Source: Perca fluviatilis (lineage: Eukaryota; Chordata; Actinopteri; Perciformes; Percidae). Taken from it: a stretch of 64,000 bases of DNA. The notes below the pieces were generated by a model. It was not told where the DNA came from. It was given only the letters and a program-made list of their open reading frames with translations, and made no database searches. The stretch's first letter is position 1. Every line of letters begins with the position of its first letter. Both the position numbers and the translations under genes were made by a program. Where the stretch lies: assembly GCF_010015445.1 (NCBI RefSeq), contig NC_053120.1, positions 10,074,114-10,138,113 of the forward strand, in the 5' to 3' direction. Shown here one piece after another: positions 1 through 12,185 of this stretch.

Positions 1-2045
1 TGTATTGTTGAGTTTTTGTATGAACTAATCTTGCCTCAGTGAAAGAGACCTAGGGCTTGGACAAAACGTCTAGAGCCACAGCATTCCTAGCTGGCTCTCC
101 CCTTGAACACTGAGCAGAAGGCTGGGGCTGAGGGAGGCAGAGTAGAGGGGAAGGCAGCCTGGAGGAGAGGCAGGGACAGGGAGAGCTGAGGCCGGGTTAG
201 GAGCTCCGAGGCTGGGGGTTAGGAGGATGGCGGGCCAGGGTAAAAGTGTGGAGGTGGGAGTGCGACGTGGGCACAGGAATGCGGTTAAGGTGGGAGAAAG
301 GTGAAATACAAGGAGGCCGCGATTAAAGTGCCATAGCTGGGAGAGGAACGAGAGCTAGAGACGAGGGACAAGGTGAGGAGAAAGTGTCACACTGAGGAGG
401 AGGAGAAGGCCAGGTAGGGAAGATTAAGTGATGGTGGAAAAGAACTGGGAGTCAACTGAGACTAGGTTGGCTAGGGGTTGAAATATAAATGCATATAAAT
501 TATGTACGAGTGAGGAAGCCTGAAGATGTCTAAAGCCAGTTAAGGTATGAGTGCTAGACTATTTTGGAGGTGAGACAGGTAGCAAGGCAACAAGAGACCA
601 ACACATGGGCAGAAAAGGAGACAGGAATTTAGTATTCCAGCTTTAGGAGTGGGGAGTCTTTTTTGCTTTTCCTGCCATGGATGTAGTGCTGGTTTGGACA
701 GCGGCTGGCGTCCAATCAGACAACAGGACTGTAGGCCTTGTCATAACGACAACCATGACATCACTGCAAGGTAAGATGACTGAAAGATTGGTCGAATGAT
801 TGACTGACTCTGTGACTTTGTTACCGACATAGAATAGTTTGATTGGCAATCTGACTTTCTGATTTTTTTGTTGATTATTCTGTCTCTCTCACTCTGCTTG
901 AAACAAGCTGTACCAAGAGTCCATGTGTGGGTGCGGATATAGAAAGTGTGAGGAATAACTGACAGAGGCCACAAAGAATTTTCATACAGGCTTTCCTGGC
1001 TGTGCTGGTCTTAGTATTCAGATTTATTTGGTAGCAAAATGCCTGTGTTGCAGCTCATAGTGGGGTTTCTGTCTATATTGCCATCTCTGTACTATCCCTC
1101 AGTCTGTCTCTTTCCTGCCCCGCTGTGTCTGATGAAGCTCCTGCAGATAGAATAAGAGAGGTGGAGCTGTTATTGAGTCGATAGTGATATTTTTTTCACT
1201 CCGTTTGTATCAGATTCGGCTTTCAAAATATGCCTTGGAGTCATGGTAGAGGCGCCATGTTAAATAAACATTTTTTTTTAGATGTATTCCATTTCAACCA
1301 ATTTATACACCCAGAACTAGTAGGTCTGACCCCTCCACACATACACTCCGGTCTGGGTTGTTTGCACTTCTTTAAAACGAACACAATCACCCTGGGCGGT
1401 GCCAAGATCCGGTCGCAAAGACGCATTTCTGCAAAATAGACTAAGGAAGGAACTTGTTTAGGTGGAACATTTGCACCCCTGCAAAAGAAAATAACACATA
1501 CAATATTAAATGAAGTTTCTTCACACAATACCGTAAAATGAGCTATTTAAATGAGCTGGATACATTGTTAAACGTAATTTGCTCTTACCAGTATATCGCC
1601 GTGTGTATTTTGTCCATAGCAAATCACTGTCAATCAGTCCCAAAACGTCTCTGGTAGTAAATGCCATATTCTTTGTAAATCAATATAAGCGTTCACTGAA
1701 AAACGGCCTGCCTTGTTGCATGACAGGGGCAGATCTACAGGGGGGCAAGGGGGGGCAGCTGACCCCCCACTGTAGGGCCTTGCCCCCCCCAAACCCCGTC
1801 TACTTTAAAGCTTTTAAAACATTGAAATAAACAATAAATTTATATTAATTAATAAAAATAATAATTGTAGATGTAATCTCAGCCCCTTGCCCCTCAAATA
1901 CCCCCTTACTAAACCATCATCAAACTCTTTTCAAAATTTTTTTGTGGTCCCCCTCCCCTTGTAGGCTGGTGGTTTTTTTTTGCTCCCCCCCCCCTCCCAG
2001 TTTTTTTTTTTTTTTTTTCTTTTAAATTTTATAAAAAAACACCCC
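1..2045. other. Gene-free; purine-rich left part
   Basis: 100-440 is G/A-rich with irregular GGCAGGGACAGGG-type motifs, perhaps an old minisatellite. 440-1720 shows nothing recognisable. 1724-2040 is a run of C-rich and T-rich tracts next to the LINE's 3' end. Confidence 0.5.
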
Positions 2046-3652
2046 CTCCATCCTTCGTCCGCTTATCCGGGTCAGGTCACGGGGGCAGCAGCTCCAGCAG
2101 GGGACCCCAAACTTCCCTTTCCCAAGCCACATTAACCAGCTTCGAGAGCTTTACCTTCTGGCTCAGCTCTCTTTTTGTCACAACGGCGCGATAAAGTGAA
2201 TGTAATGCTGCCCCCGCTGCGCCGATACTCTGACCAATCTCCCCCTCCATTGTCCCCTCACTCGCGAACAAGACCCCAAGGTACTTAAACTCCTTCACTT
2301 GGGGTAAGGACTCATTCCCTACCTGGAGAGAACCATGGCCTCAGATTCACATTCTGCTGCAAACCGATCCAGTGAGTGCTGAAGGTCACAGGCCGATGAT
2401 GCCATCAGGACCACATCATCTGCAAAAACCAGTGATGAGCTCCCCAGCCCACGACTACGCCTCAATATCCTGTCCATGAATATCACAAACAGGATTGGTG
2501 ACAAAGCGACTTACTGCCGAGAACCCGGACACAGCTCTCACTTTGGTCATACAGACATGGGATGGCCCTGAGAAGGGTCCCCTCACCCCATACTCCCGCA
2601 GCACCTCCCACAGTATCTCCTGGGGGACCCGGTCATATGCCTTCTCCAGATCCATAAAACACATGTAGACCAGATGGGCATACTCCCAGTAGTTTGCGTG
2701 AGTGAAGAGCTGGTCCGTTGTTCCACGACCAGGACGGAATCTGCGTTGTTCCTCTTCAATCTGAGGTTCAACTATCGGCTGAACCCTCCTTTCCAGCACC
2801 TTGGAGTAGACTTTACAAGGGAGGCTGATAGGTGTGATACCCCTGTGATTGGCACACACCCTCTGGTCCCCTTTTTTGAACAGGGGAACCAGCACCCTGG
2901 TCTGCCACGCCTTAGGCACTGTCCCAAACTTCCACGCAATGTTGAAGAGGCGTGCCATCCACGACAGCCTCTCCACACCCAGAGCTTTCAGCATTTCTGG
3001 ATGGATCTCATCAATCCCCGGTGCTTTGCCACTGTGGAGTTGTTTGACTACCTCAGCGACTTCCACCAGGGAAATTGACGACAATCCCCCATCATCCTCC
3101 AGCTCTACCTCTAACATAGAGGATGTGTTAGTTGGATTCAGGAGTTCCTCAAAGTGCTCCTTCCACTGCCCTATTACCTTCTCAGTTGAGGTCAGCAGTG
3201 TCCCATCCTTACTGTACACAGCTTGGATGGTTCCCCGCTTCCCCCTCCTGAGGTGGCGAACGGTTTTCCAGAAGCATCTAGGTGCCGACCGAAAGTCCTT
3301 CTCCATGTCCGAACTTCTCCCACACCCGCTGCTTTGCTTCTTTCACGGCAGAGGCTTTCGGTACTCTGCAACTGCCTCCGGAATCCTCTGGGATAACATA
3401 TCCCGGAAAGACTCCTTCTTCAGTCGGACGGCTTCCCTGACCACCGGTGTCCACCACGGTGTTCGTGGGTTACCGCCCCTTGAGGCACCTAAAACCCTAA
3501 GACCACAGCTCCCTGCCGCAGCTTCAGCAATGGAAACTTTGAACATTGTCCACTCGGGTTCAATGCCCCAGCCTCCACAGGGATGTACAAAAACTCCATG
3601 CGGGACTCCATTCAAGGTCTCCAAGAAGGCCGAATACTCTGAGCTTTGCTAA
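2046..3652 (-). pseudogene. Decayed non-LTR retrotransposon (LINE), reverse transcriptase remnant
   Basis: On the minus strand the segment reads as the linker and reverse transcriptase of a teleost LINE, 5' end at high coordinates. Recognisable in order: WWTPVVREAVRLKKESF (about 3460-3510); SGKAPGIDEIHPEML; VPLFKKGD; RGITPISLPCKVYSKVLERR; RRFRPGRGTTDQLF; YMCFMDLEKAYDRVP; the catalytic FADD (2415-2426); VKEFKYLGVLFASEGTM; and the terminal WEREVWGPLLELLPP. The endonuclease is absent (5' truncation). There is an in-frame stop at 3343-3345. The motif region before FADD is shortened with a frame change around 2505-2560. The domain between KLSKL and WEREVW is largely deleted. A T-rich stretch at 1990-2035 may be its poly(A) tail on the other strand. 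The clade is probably I/Jockey-related, but this is unresolved. Confidence 0.88.
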
Positions 3653-4230
3653 AAGCGAGTCAACATCAACAACAGCGTGTCTATTATGTTAGCCAAAAGT
3701 TCCCCCTTGTGACTTGTAAGAGCATTCTGCCCTTTGATTAGTTTCGATTTTAGTAAAGACAAGAACAGCTTAACACAGAATATTACAAACTGGCTTGTTT
3801 GAATTCATAAAGTTTACAGAGGGTCGCCGTTTCGGTGGAGTTATGTTACAACACACTACACAGTGCTTGCTGAGAACCATCATTTGTATGTGATTTGTTA
3901 AGGAGTACTATAAAATCCACTTCTCTTACATATCATGGCAATAAGGCTGCACAAATTAAACCAGGTGACATCTTTTACTGTCAAACTGGGAAAACAACAA
4001 ATACAATGGGATTAAGTAGGCTAGTCTAAACATAACTGTTGTGCGCATTCAATAAATCTCTTCTGATGTTATGTTTGTTAGGCTAGTTATTAGCTACAGG
4101 GCCCCAATACAAGGATGACCAGAGCTTTTCACATCTTGAAGTGTGCAGGCCAGAGTAGCTGGAGATATTAGCTGAAGCCTAAAAGTGGGGATAGTGCCAG
4201 CCAAGACAATTCTGACTAATGCACAGGAGG
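3653..4230. other. Gene-free AT-rich stretch
   Basis: No frame, repeat or motif stands out. Confidence 0.5.
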
Positions 4231-4490
4231 AAGAGAAGGAGGGAAATTAAGAAGGAGAAGGCAGTAAACTGGAGAGACCAGGCGGGTCAGAGCAGGAGAA
4301 GACCACAGAAAGAGATGCAGAAATAAGTGAAAGAGAAGAGGGAAAGGAAGAATTGACTGTGAGGGATGAAGAGGAGGCTGCAGATTCAGAGAGAGGGACA
4401 GAGGCAGGGAGTGATCTGGAGGAGGCAGATGAAGATGACAGGGAGGAAGAGGCCTGCAGTTACCCCTGGACCATATGGTATGATTTTATT
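4231..4490 (+). pseudogene. Acidic coding-like remnant, origin unknown
   Basis: Purine-rich sequence encodes a Glu/Asp-rich stretch (EEEAADSERGTEAGSDLEE, then DEDDREEEACSYPW) in one frame at about 4353-4485. It could be the charged N-terminus of a dead transposase or simply a purine-biased run. No start context, partner exon or known motif supports a live gene. Confidence 0.2.
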
Positions 4491-4749
4491 CTCCTTCCAT
4501 ATAAATTGCGCTACAGTAGCATAACATGTCATGTCACTCAGTAAAATTACATGTTTTCAGTTTTTTGACTATTTCTATTCTTTTGTATATGTTATAGGGT
4601 TAGATAAGATGTACATATATACAAAGATTATCTAATTATGTTTTACAGTTTCTGTATCGTAGCATTTGTTTGACATTTTGTTTGATCATAATTGCTGATA
4701 AAATAAGACACATTTTTTTCTGTTCTATTTGTCTGAATCAGTAAATATG

Positions 4750-5150
4750 ATCAAGCCATTTAATTCAATTTCAGCTCAATTAAATTGTATTTATAGTATC
4801 AGATCGTAACAAGAGTTCACTCTTCTCAAGACACTTTACAGATAGAGTAGGTCTATTCCCCCAAGAGCAAGCATTTGGTGCAACAGTGGCGAGGAAAAAC
4901 TTCCTTTTGGGCAGAAACCTCAGACAGACCCAGGCTCTTGGTGGGCAGCCATCTGACGCTGCCAGTTGGGACACAGAGACAGATACAGATATAGAGAATT
5001 ATGATTCATAATAATTATAGCAGTTGGTATGATGAACGGTGGCAATTATAGTAACAATAAAGATAATGGAACTATGACTAAAAATAATAGTTGTAGCAGT
5101 TCAGGGCGAAGCAGGGTGTTGTGGGGCATAGCAGTGCCTTTACATATGGG
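4750..5150 (+). repeat. Teleost interspersed repeat, family not named
   Basis: Carries sequence I recall as widespread in fish genomes: TCAAGACACTTTACAGATAG, CCCCCAAGAGCAAGCA, AGTGGCGAGGAAAAACTTCC, GCAGAAACCTCAGACAGACC and a later AATAAAGATAATGGAACTAT. There is no coding frame and the class is unclear. The boundaries are approximate. Confidence 0.6.
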
Positions 5151-5245
5151 GGTTCCCATGTACCGTCTTCCACTGCCACCCTGCCAATATCTCTTGCTAC
5201 CCCTTTGCCACCCCATGTAAAATTTTCTAGATCCGCCACTGATTG
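5100..5245 (-). repeat. Possible end of a hAT-like or other DNA element
   Basis: On the minus strand it starts CAGTGGCGGATCTAGAAAAT, a terminus type common in fish DNA transposons, and continues with G-rich GGGGTGGCAAAGGGGTAGC. No matching inverted end is seen nearby. A similar start (CAGGGGCAGATCTACAGGGG) lies on the + strand at 1724-1743. Confidence 0.3.
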
Positions 5246-6318
5246 CACGATCCAAATTTTCTTCAAAACTTGCCATTTTTAGCGTGTAGCTTGCTAGCTC
5301 AAAGTTTGTTGTTGTTTCCCAAAACGAACAACAGATTTGAAAGACAATTGGTGTTCCGGCGATTATCTAATGAACCGTCTTTAGTCGCTGGGACAATTCA
5401 TCCTGCAAACATTCACACAGGAAACTGGCCTGTATGATGATGAGCAGAGGAGAGTTCAACATGCCTTGCTTAGTAATAATGATTGTTTAAAGAAGAAAGT
5501 GATGTATGGTGTATCTATTCTACATTGTAAACAGTATATACTATAATAGTGTTTTTGCAAATACGTTTAATTGTTTTATACTAACAGGAAATGGTACAAT
5601 ACTTGGTTTTTGTTTTATTAGGTGATTCTGGAGGTCTTTCTCCACCATCTAAATATGATTAGGTTTTTCTTTTTTCCTCAGTTTTTGTTGCATTATAGGA
5701 AAAAAGTGTACATTGACAGCATACTCAGAACTCAATGGTTTATATGCATACTGATACTCGTACCACTACTAGACTTGTGTGTACATTATTTTTCCTCTTT
5801 TCCAGTTAGAACACACTGCATACTCAAAACCTGCTTAGAATTAGTACGTAGTATTTAGATATTTAGTTTGTGCTCTCAAATTGTCCAAGCTGCTCAAACC
5901 GGTAACATCTGGTCTAACACTCTCAGTGGCCTCTCCTGACCTGCAGAGTGTAGTTTTGTGGGATTTAAGAATTAATTTACTTTGGATGCGTTAATACATA
6001 GAACATTTAAGAAGTTAGGAACAAGTTAAAAGCTCATTCTATATTTCTGTAAATACCCTTTTCTTTTCACAATTTGTACAAGGTAACCATATTAAAACAT
6101 TGTGTCTGTATTTATGGATTCTTCATATTTCTCATTAAATTTCAGAGAGAGAAACACTCACAGTGGAGTGGTACTTTTCTCACACTGTCGTCAGTGGCAC
6201 CGCAGGGTCTGTTGGGGTCAACATGTGTGTGTGTGTGGCAGTTCAGGGTCAGTGCCACGGAAACCTGAAATTGAGAGATGGCTGGCTTAACCCCTTACCC
6301 CTAATGTACAGACACAGG
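5246..6318. other. Gene-free AT-rich stretch
   Basis: Short frames only (under 80 codons), with no coding signature. No repeat family recognised. Confidence 0.5.
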
Positions 6319-6342
6319 CACACACACACACACACACACACG

Positions 6343-6414
<72 letters not shown>

Positions 6415-6572
6415 TGTGAACAGCAGTGCAGTCTAATCGGCAGCCCCTGGTGATTTGTCCTCTCAGCTTGAAGCCCTGTCATTTCTCCCTGCTCTCTTCA
6501 CAATTACAGCCCTGAACTGAACTAGAAAATCTGCTCCAATCTAGCAATTAGTCCTGAGGGCCTGTGTGTGTG

Positions 6573-6609
<37 letters not shown>

Positions 6610-6638
6610 GTGTGTGTGTGTGTGTGTGTGTGCGTGCA
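6319..6638. repeat. Inverted pair of CA and TG arrays
   Basis: (CA)n at 6319-6410, interrupted by CGCACG, and (TG)n at 6563-6638 with TTGTG/TTTTG interruptions. They are complementary and 152 bases apart. Confidence 0.95.
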
Positions 6639-7335
6639 CACTCTCTCTTTGTGTTCCAATCCTTGTAAGGACCAATAAAGAAGACTAAAGTTGGTGACAG
6701 CCAAATAGTGATTTTGTGTTTCTGAGACATTGATATGTTGTGGTCAAATTAATATTTTTACCTTCTTGTGATTTATTGTAAACTTGTCCACAGTAAAGAT
6801 GATTGTTAGCCTCACACTAATTAAAAACTGAGACAGCTTTCATCCTGAGCCCCTTTAGAGGATGCTGCAATGTATTGCACATGTCTGCAATTATTAGAAA
6901 CTTTAACTTTAGCTCCATTCACACTTGAAGAACAGCAACATCTTCCTATTTTGGGCTGTAAATCAGTAAAGAAGAGTTTGTCTTATAGCCTACATATAGG
7001 CGTACATTTCAAACATCAATATATAAGTTACTATTATTAACTCGGTTTAATTATTGTGTGAGGGATGAATGTTAAGGATGTCTTAATTAAGATACAGCTC
7101 TCGTGGACCATCAGTGAAGCAACGATTTCGCAACTTGTCTCAGTCTGAATTTAGTGAAGAAGATAAAGGTTTTGGAAAAGATTTTACTCATTTTTTAAAC
7201 CTTTAATCAACATACACCATGGAAGGACTGCACCTTCTTCAGTGTTTTGTGCTGTTAAGCAATACAAGACCAAATCCACAATTATGCAGTGTAAAGGCTG
7301 TTGCTCTTTTTTCCACATTTTTGTGTATGGGAAGC
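6639..7335. other. Gene-free stretch
   Basis: AT-rich and unique by eye. It includes a possible non-coding conserved piece at 7080-7150 (ATTAAGATACAGCTCTCGTG), with nothing decisive. Confidence 0.4.
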
Positions 7336-7412
7336 CAAGTCAGTTGTATTTGTAGCCCAATATCACAAATCACACATTTGCCTCCAGGGGGCTCAAGGCA
7401 ATTGACTCAAAA
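7336..7412 (+). repeat. Fragment of a teleost interspersed repeat
   Basis: GTAGCCCAATATCACAAATC and TTTGCCTCCAGGGGGCTC are pieces of a common fish repeat as recalled. Only about 75 bases remain. Confidence 0.45.
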
Positions 7413-7735
7413 GTAATATAATGAAATTAAAAATGTAAACATGACAGTGCTGTTCACCCTCCAACCCTCTGAATGCAAACTGCATAAAAAAAAAATATAA
7501 CTCATATAAAGTAGTTATACTTACTCAAAGTACTCAAGAACATGCATATAACCACTTGCATGCCAAATGATGGCATTCCTTACTAGCATGACTTGTCCTC
7601 ATTATAACAACATATGACTTGGCTGGCTGAGACATGTATTGACTATGCCATAAGCCTATAAATAAAGAGAGTGAAAGACAGCCTCGAGTTCAATAGGTTT
7701 AAGGTAATCCAATGCAGAATCCTTACAAGCTAGCA

Positions 7736-8345
7736 AATTCAAATGAAAATGTGAGTCTGTGAAGATGAGAGAATGAAGTGGACAGAGGAGGAGAGGAGTG
7801 CAGCGTGGTCAGGATGGGATGCAGTGCGGGGGTGGAGAGAAGGTTTTCGTGGCCAGGGGGAAGGCAGGCCTGACTGCGCAGCGACAGAGATGCTTAGTGC
7901 CGCCTGGCTTCCTCCTAAAGACTCGGCCTCCTTTCCCCCCACGCATCTCGCTCCTGTGTCTCCTCTCTTTCCTCTGCCACCACTCTCTCCTTCCCTTACC
8001 TCTCTCCTCCTTTTGTCCCTTCCCTCCTTCACCCTCCAGTTCCTCGCTCTCTTTTTCTCACTCCATTCCTCAATTTCTCTCACTTGCTTAGTTTTCTTCC
8101 CCCCCTTCCTCGTCTGGGCCATTACAGACACTCAGCAGCGGGCTGAGAGGCGGGGGTATGTGGCTGGGGAGATTGAGGGGGGGACAAAAGCCCTGAGATG
8201 CAGCGGTCCGCCGAGAGTGGCTGGCTTTGAAAAGAAGCCGGGCGGCTTCTTAATGCAGCGGGTGGATGGACAGACTCGGATAGACAGACAGAGCAGACTC
8301 AGCCCTTTATCCTCATCTTTATCCTCATCTTTTAGCTGATGCCTG
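7736..8345. other. GC-rich block with a purine-to-pyrimidine strand switch
   Basis: About 7770-7862 is purine-rich, 7905-8110 is strongly pyrimidine-rich, and 8130-8270 is purine/G-rich again. This bias keeps several overlapping frames open (the longest on + is 188 codons, 7773-8339), but their products are low-complexity and lack any domain. More likely non-coding, perhaps a regulatory block. Confidence 0.4.
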
Positions 8346-10673
8346 TTTTGGCCAAAAAAGCACATCATCCGCCTTGTGCCCTTTCCTCTACGCCTGATGT
8401 TTTATCAAACACATTAAGATGTGATGGAGGGATAGGTGGAGGGATGAGAAAAGGAGGGTAATACAGCTGAAGGCCAGACACTTAAGAGGCTGATGGAGAA
8501 AACTTTACCGCTCCCTAAAGAAAGGAGAAGCAAACATGGATGGGATAGAAGAGTGTGTGCGTGCATTTATTTCAGAGGTTTGCATCTCTTTTATTGTACA
8601 TTAAGACATTACACTTTAGTGTTTCACAATCCCTGTTGTGAAGCTGCCGTTATAAAGTATTGACAGTGAAGTTGGATGCAGCACATTAAAGATATAAAAT
8701 GCCATATTTCTGCATTAAGATCTCATTAGCTTAGCTAATAAACCCACCACACTAAAACACTGATATGCAAAAATGAAACCTAAGGCTTTTTATGTTGACT
8801 TTATTAAAGTAAAATAATTTTACATATCCATAACTCTGTGTGACTCTAATCTTTGTGACACACCAACAAGAAAAATGACTTTTCTTCAAAAGCTTCAATA
8901 GTAAACAGATGAGTTGAATGGATTTACTGTCCAACTCCCATCTCTTAAAAACCTAATTCTCCGACCAATTATGGCAGTTTGTATTCATATTGTATTATTT
9001 TGCTCAGATGGGAGGGGCCTTCACATGATATTTTCTGCCTAGGTTTATTTACTTGTATTGGCTGTCTCTTTGTTGTGGGTGGTGTAAGAGTATTATGGAT
9101 TTGGCTCTGAGAGCTTAGCTGGTCTGCGATTCTGATATCAGCTGGACTGTGATCAAATGCAACAAGCTCAAAATCCACTTTAATCAGCGCAGCGTTAGTT
9201 TACCGATGAGGAGACTTCACAACAACCGCAGCTCAGGGACGTTTCTGAGAAGTCAGGGGAAAATACAAAGACTTATTGACACTTTTGTGTGTATCCTAAT
9301 ACACTTTAAAGAAGCTAAAGTTGCATGGAAAACAATTTTGGAGATCAATGTTGTAATCTGGAAACAAGGGTTTGAATGACAATGGTGTGAGAGCTCTGTG
9401 AAGTTTTGTGGATCATTACTGAATTATAATTACATATTATAGTCTTACAGTTCTGTTTATTGGTATATTAGACATCTTAAAACTGTGTAAGATCGCTTTA
9501 ACTGTTTGGGCTCTATCTCTTATTGTTTTTGTGTTTCAGTATTCCCAAAGACCACTTGTTAATTAAGCCAAAGTGCAGTTGATGCAGTTTCATTATTGCA
9601 TTACATTCATCTAGATTTACAGTTGAAAATTAGCCAGCTGGCTGACACTGGCACGTTTACAGAAATGTGGATTAATGTGCATTGTCCTCATAAATAAATA
9701 ATAACAAAAAAATCTTAAAATGTCTATCTATTTTAAAATATTGATTAGCACATAAAATATCTTCACACAACGAAAAACGGTGTATCTCAATAGGGACATA
9801 TGTGACACAACACAGCTTTTTCTTGGAGAAATGATGACAATTATCAGGAAGTAGTAAATATTTGTCTGTGATTACTAAACATATAGAGACCCAACACAGT
9901 GACTTGGATTAAACCCTTTTGTTGCCAGTCAGAATAAATTAACATATAGAAGAGTATTTGTGTGCTCAGCCTTGGTATGAAGGGATGAACATTTTGTTAA
10001 CTTAAAGCTCCTATAATCAACATTTTTATGTGAGCGGTGGATCAAATGACTAGGTGTCAGTTTTAGGCTAACTATATTTCTGTAAATTAAGCTAAAGCAT
10101 GTTGACATTATGCAACTTGTGTTATAGTGGAACAAGGGATAAATCAGAAAGCTATGCAGTATTATGTTTGCAAGTGCCTTAGCTTGCTAAAACATAGCTA
10201 ACATTAGCTTACTAACAGCTAACTTGTCCTCTCTGGTAGAAATAGGTTGCTAAAATAATCATTTATCATTTATTATTTATTAATCAACATTTTTCCTAGC
10301 TACAGGCATTTTGTTAACGTTTCAGCCTTTGGTTGCACATTGCGGTGCCAATTGTTTTCCCGTCCAGTGGGCGTGGCTTTCAGAGTATAACTCATTGCAC
10401 TCTATAGCTGCCTTCAAATGGGGTTGTGTTTACCGTGCTCACCAGAAAAATACATATGTTATATATATATTATATTCACAACCCTGTGCAGACGACCCTC
10501 TGCCTCCTAATGTTACAACTCCACTGCTCGTTTAGCCATTACTGTAAAACCTCACCTCTGTGACTTGCCACAAGTCTGCTTATACGGAAGTTTACACACA
10601 TAAAAATGGCTGCCACTTTGACCATTCTGCTACGTTGATTTGAATGGGAATGGTCTTTTTTATTTTATTTCTA
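8346..10673. other. Gene-free AT-rich stretch
   Basis: Frames stay under 80 codons. 9990-10650 contains fish-repeat-like phrases (TTAAAGCTCCTATAATCAAC, GTCCAGTGGGCGTGGCTTTC) and TTAGCTTGCTAAAAC-type words, so it may be old repeat. Confidence 0.45.
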
Positions 10674-10860
10674 TGGGGGGCGGCCTCTGGCTCACCCAGT
10701 GGGAGCGTTCACCCCATGTTGGCTGGGTCCTGCAACGGCGCGGGGTTCGGGTCCGACCTGCTGCCCTTTGCTGCGTGTCATCCCCTGTCTCTCTCCCACT
10801 TTCTGGTCTATCCACTTTCAAAAATAAAGGGAAAAGCCCCAAAAAATAATCTTTAAATAA
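10674..10860 (+). mobile_element. tRNA-derived SINE
   Basis: The head carries tRNA-like promoter boxes: an A-box-like GGCTCACCCAGTGGGAGCG and a B box GGTTCGGGTCC at 10743-10753. The body is CTGCCCTTTGCTGCGTGTC, a pyrimidine-rich tract and AAATAAAGGGAAAAGCCCC, followed by an A-rich tail. The same order recurs in the other SINE copies of this window. Confidence 0.8.
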
Positions 10861-11947
10861 ATTTAATTTCTATGGTCTGGAGTCTTGTTGATATGAGCTT
10901 CAGGTTTTCAGAATTGTGTGCATAGTTCCATTTTTTGTGCATATACAGTGAAGAAAAACTGTAATACAGGATTTTTTTTCCACAAAATGTGTCACTAGAC
11001 ACCCAGTCTGTAATACTGCAAATATATAAATATTGCAATACTTTCATCAGTGGGCCATAGGCTCAATCACCGTTGTGTTACCTCGTTCAGTGATAGATAG
11101 TGACTTAACAGAGATTTATTTAAATAAATTTTTCTTTTTGTAACCACAAGCTCACAAGTTCTATTTGAGGGCAGCAACAGTTTAACTGACATTGTTACAT
11201 TCACCATTTTGTCAGATCTGTGACCAAGCAAATTCTAAACTTGTTGGACCTTTATCTGTACGTAGGCTATGCATATTAGCTGTTTTGTGACTTTGTAATT
11301 TCAGATATTAGTTTTTCCTTAATCGGTGTAATGATATCCACGTTATGCTAGTTGTCTGAGGCTAATGTGTTGCTTGTGTTTGTATCAGAGTCATTGGGGT
11401 TATGTGTGAAGCAGTATCAATACAGTAATAGAGCAGCTCATTGGATCCTAATGAAATGTTTAAAGAGTGTTGCTTGAATAACATCAGTCAGCCATTCTCC
11501 CTTTCTATACTTTAACAGTCATTCGCTGAGCCAATAGCTTGTTAATTTTGTGAAATCAATTCCATGACTTTAGATCCCTAAAAAAAATATACATTTATTT
11601 ATTTTAAAATAAATGGAGGCACAGCATTTTTCTGCCTGTATTATAGAGTATTTGACCTCATTGTGAATGCATATTAGCAGAAGCATGGATAGACTATCAA
11701 ACAAAGAGGTTATAAGAGATGAGAGAGGATGGTTTTATTGCACAACAATAGGTTTATAAGGCTTAAACTGATCTGCAGCATACCTACAACAATGGCCAAA
11801 CACACACACACATGCAGGCATGCACATGTATGCATACAGCAACCCCAATCAACCTGAGCATGTGCCAACAAGTTACACACACAGTCAGAATAGCCAAATC
11901 CGGCTAGCCCTCTCCTAAGTCCGGCCAAGTCCATTTACTGTTGATGC

Positions 11948-11948
<1 letters not shown>
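10861..11948. other. Gene-free AT-rich stretch
   Basis: No coding frame or recognised repeat. Confidence 0.5.
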
Positions 11949-12001
<53 letters not shown>

Positions 12002-12125
12002 CCAACAGCCAAAACCCAGTGACACCCAGGCCAACTCCCCATTTAACACGGAAACACACACTATGTAAAATGTGACCACACAGCTTAGCCCCCCAGTAAG
12101 ACCCACATAGCAGACCATAGCTGTG

Positions 12126-12184
<59 letters not shown>
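11949..12184. repeat. Inverted pair of CA and TG arrays
   Basis: (CA)n at 11949-11998 and (TG)n at 12122-12184, 123 bases apart and able to pair. A smaller interrupted TG run lies at about 12459-12487. Confidence 0.95.

Positions 12185-12185
<1 letters not shown>

Noticed and set aside
2849..3652. 267-codon + frame
   Set aside because: Antisense shadow of the LINE reverse transcriptase on the minus strand, where the RT motifs are plain.
7739..8131. 130-codon minus-strand frame
   Set aside because: Charged and Ser/Pro-rich low-complexity product of a strand-biased block. No supporting features.
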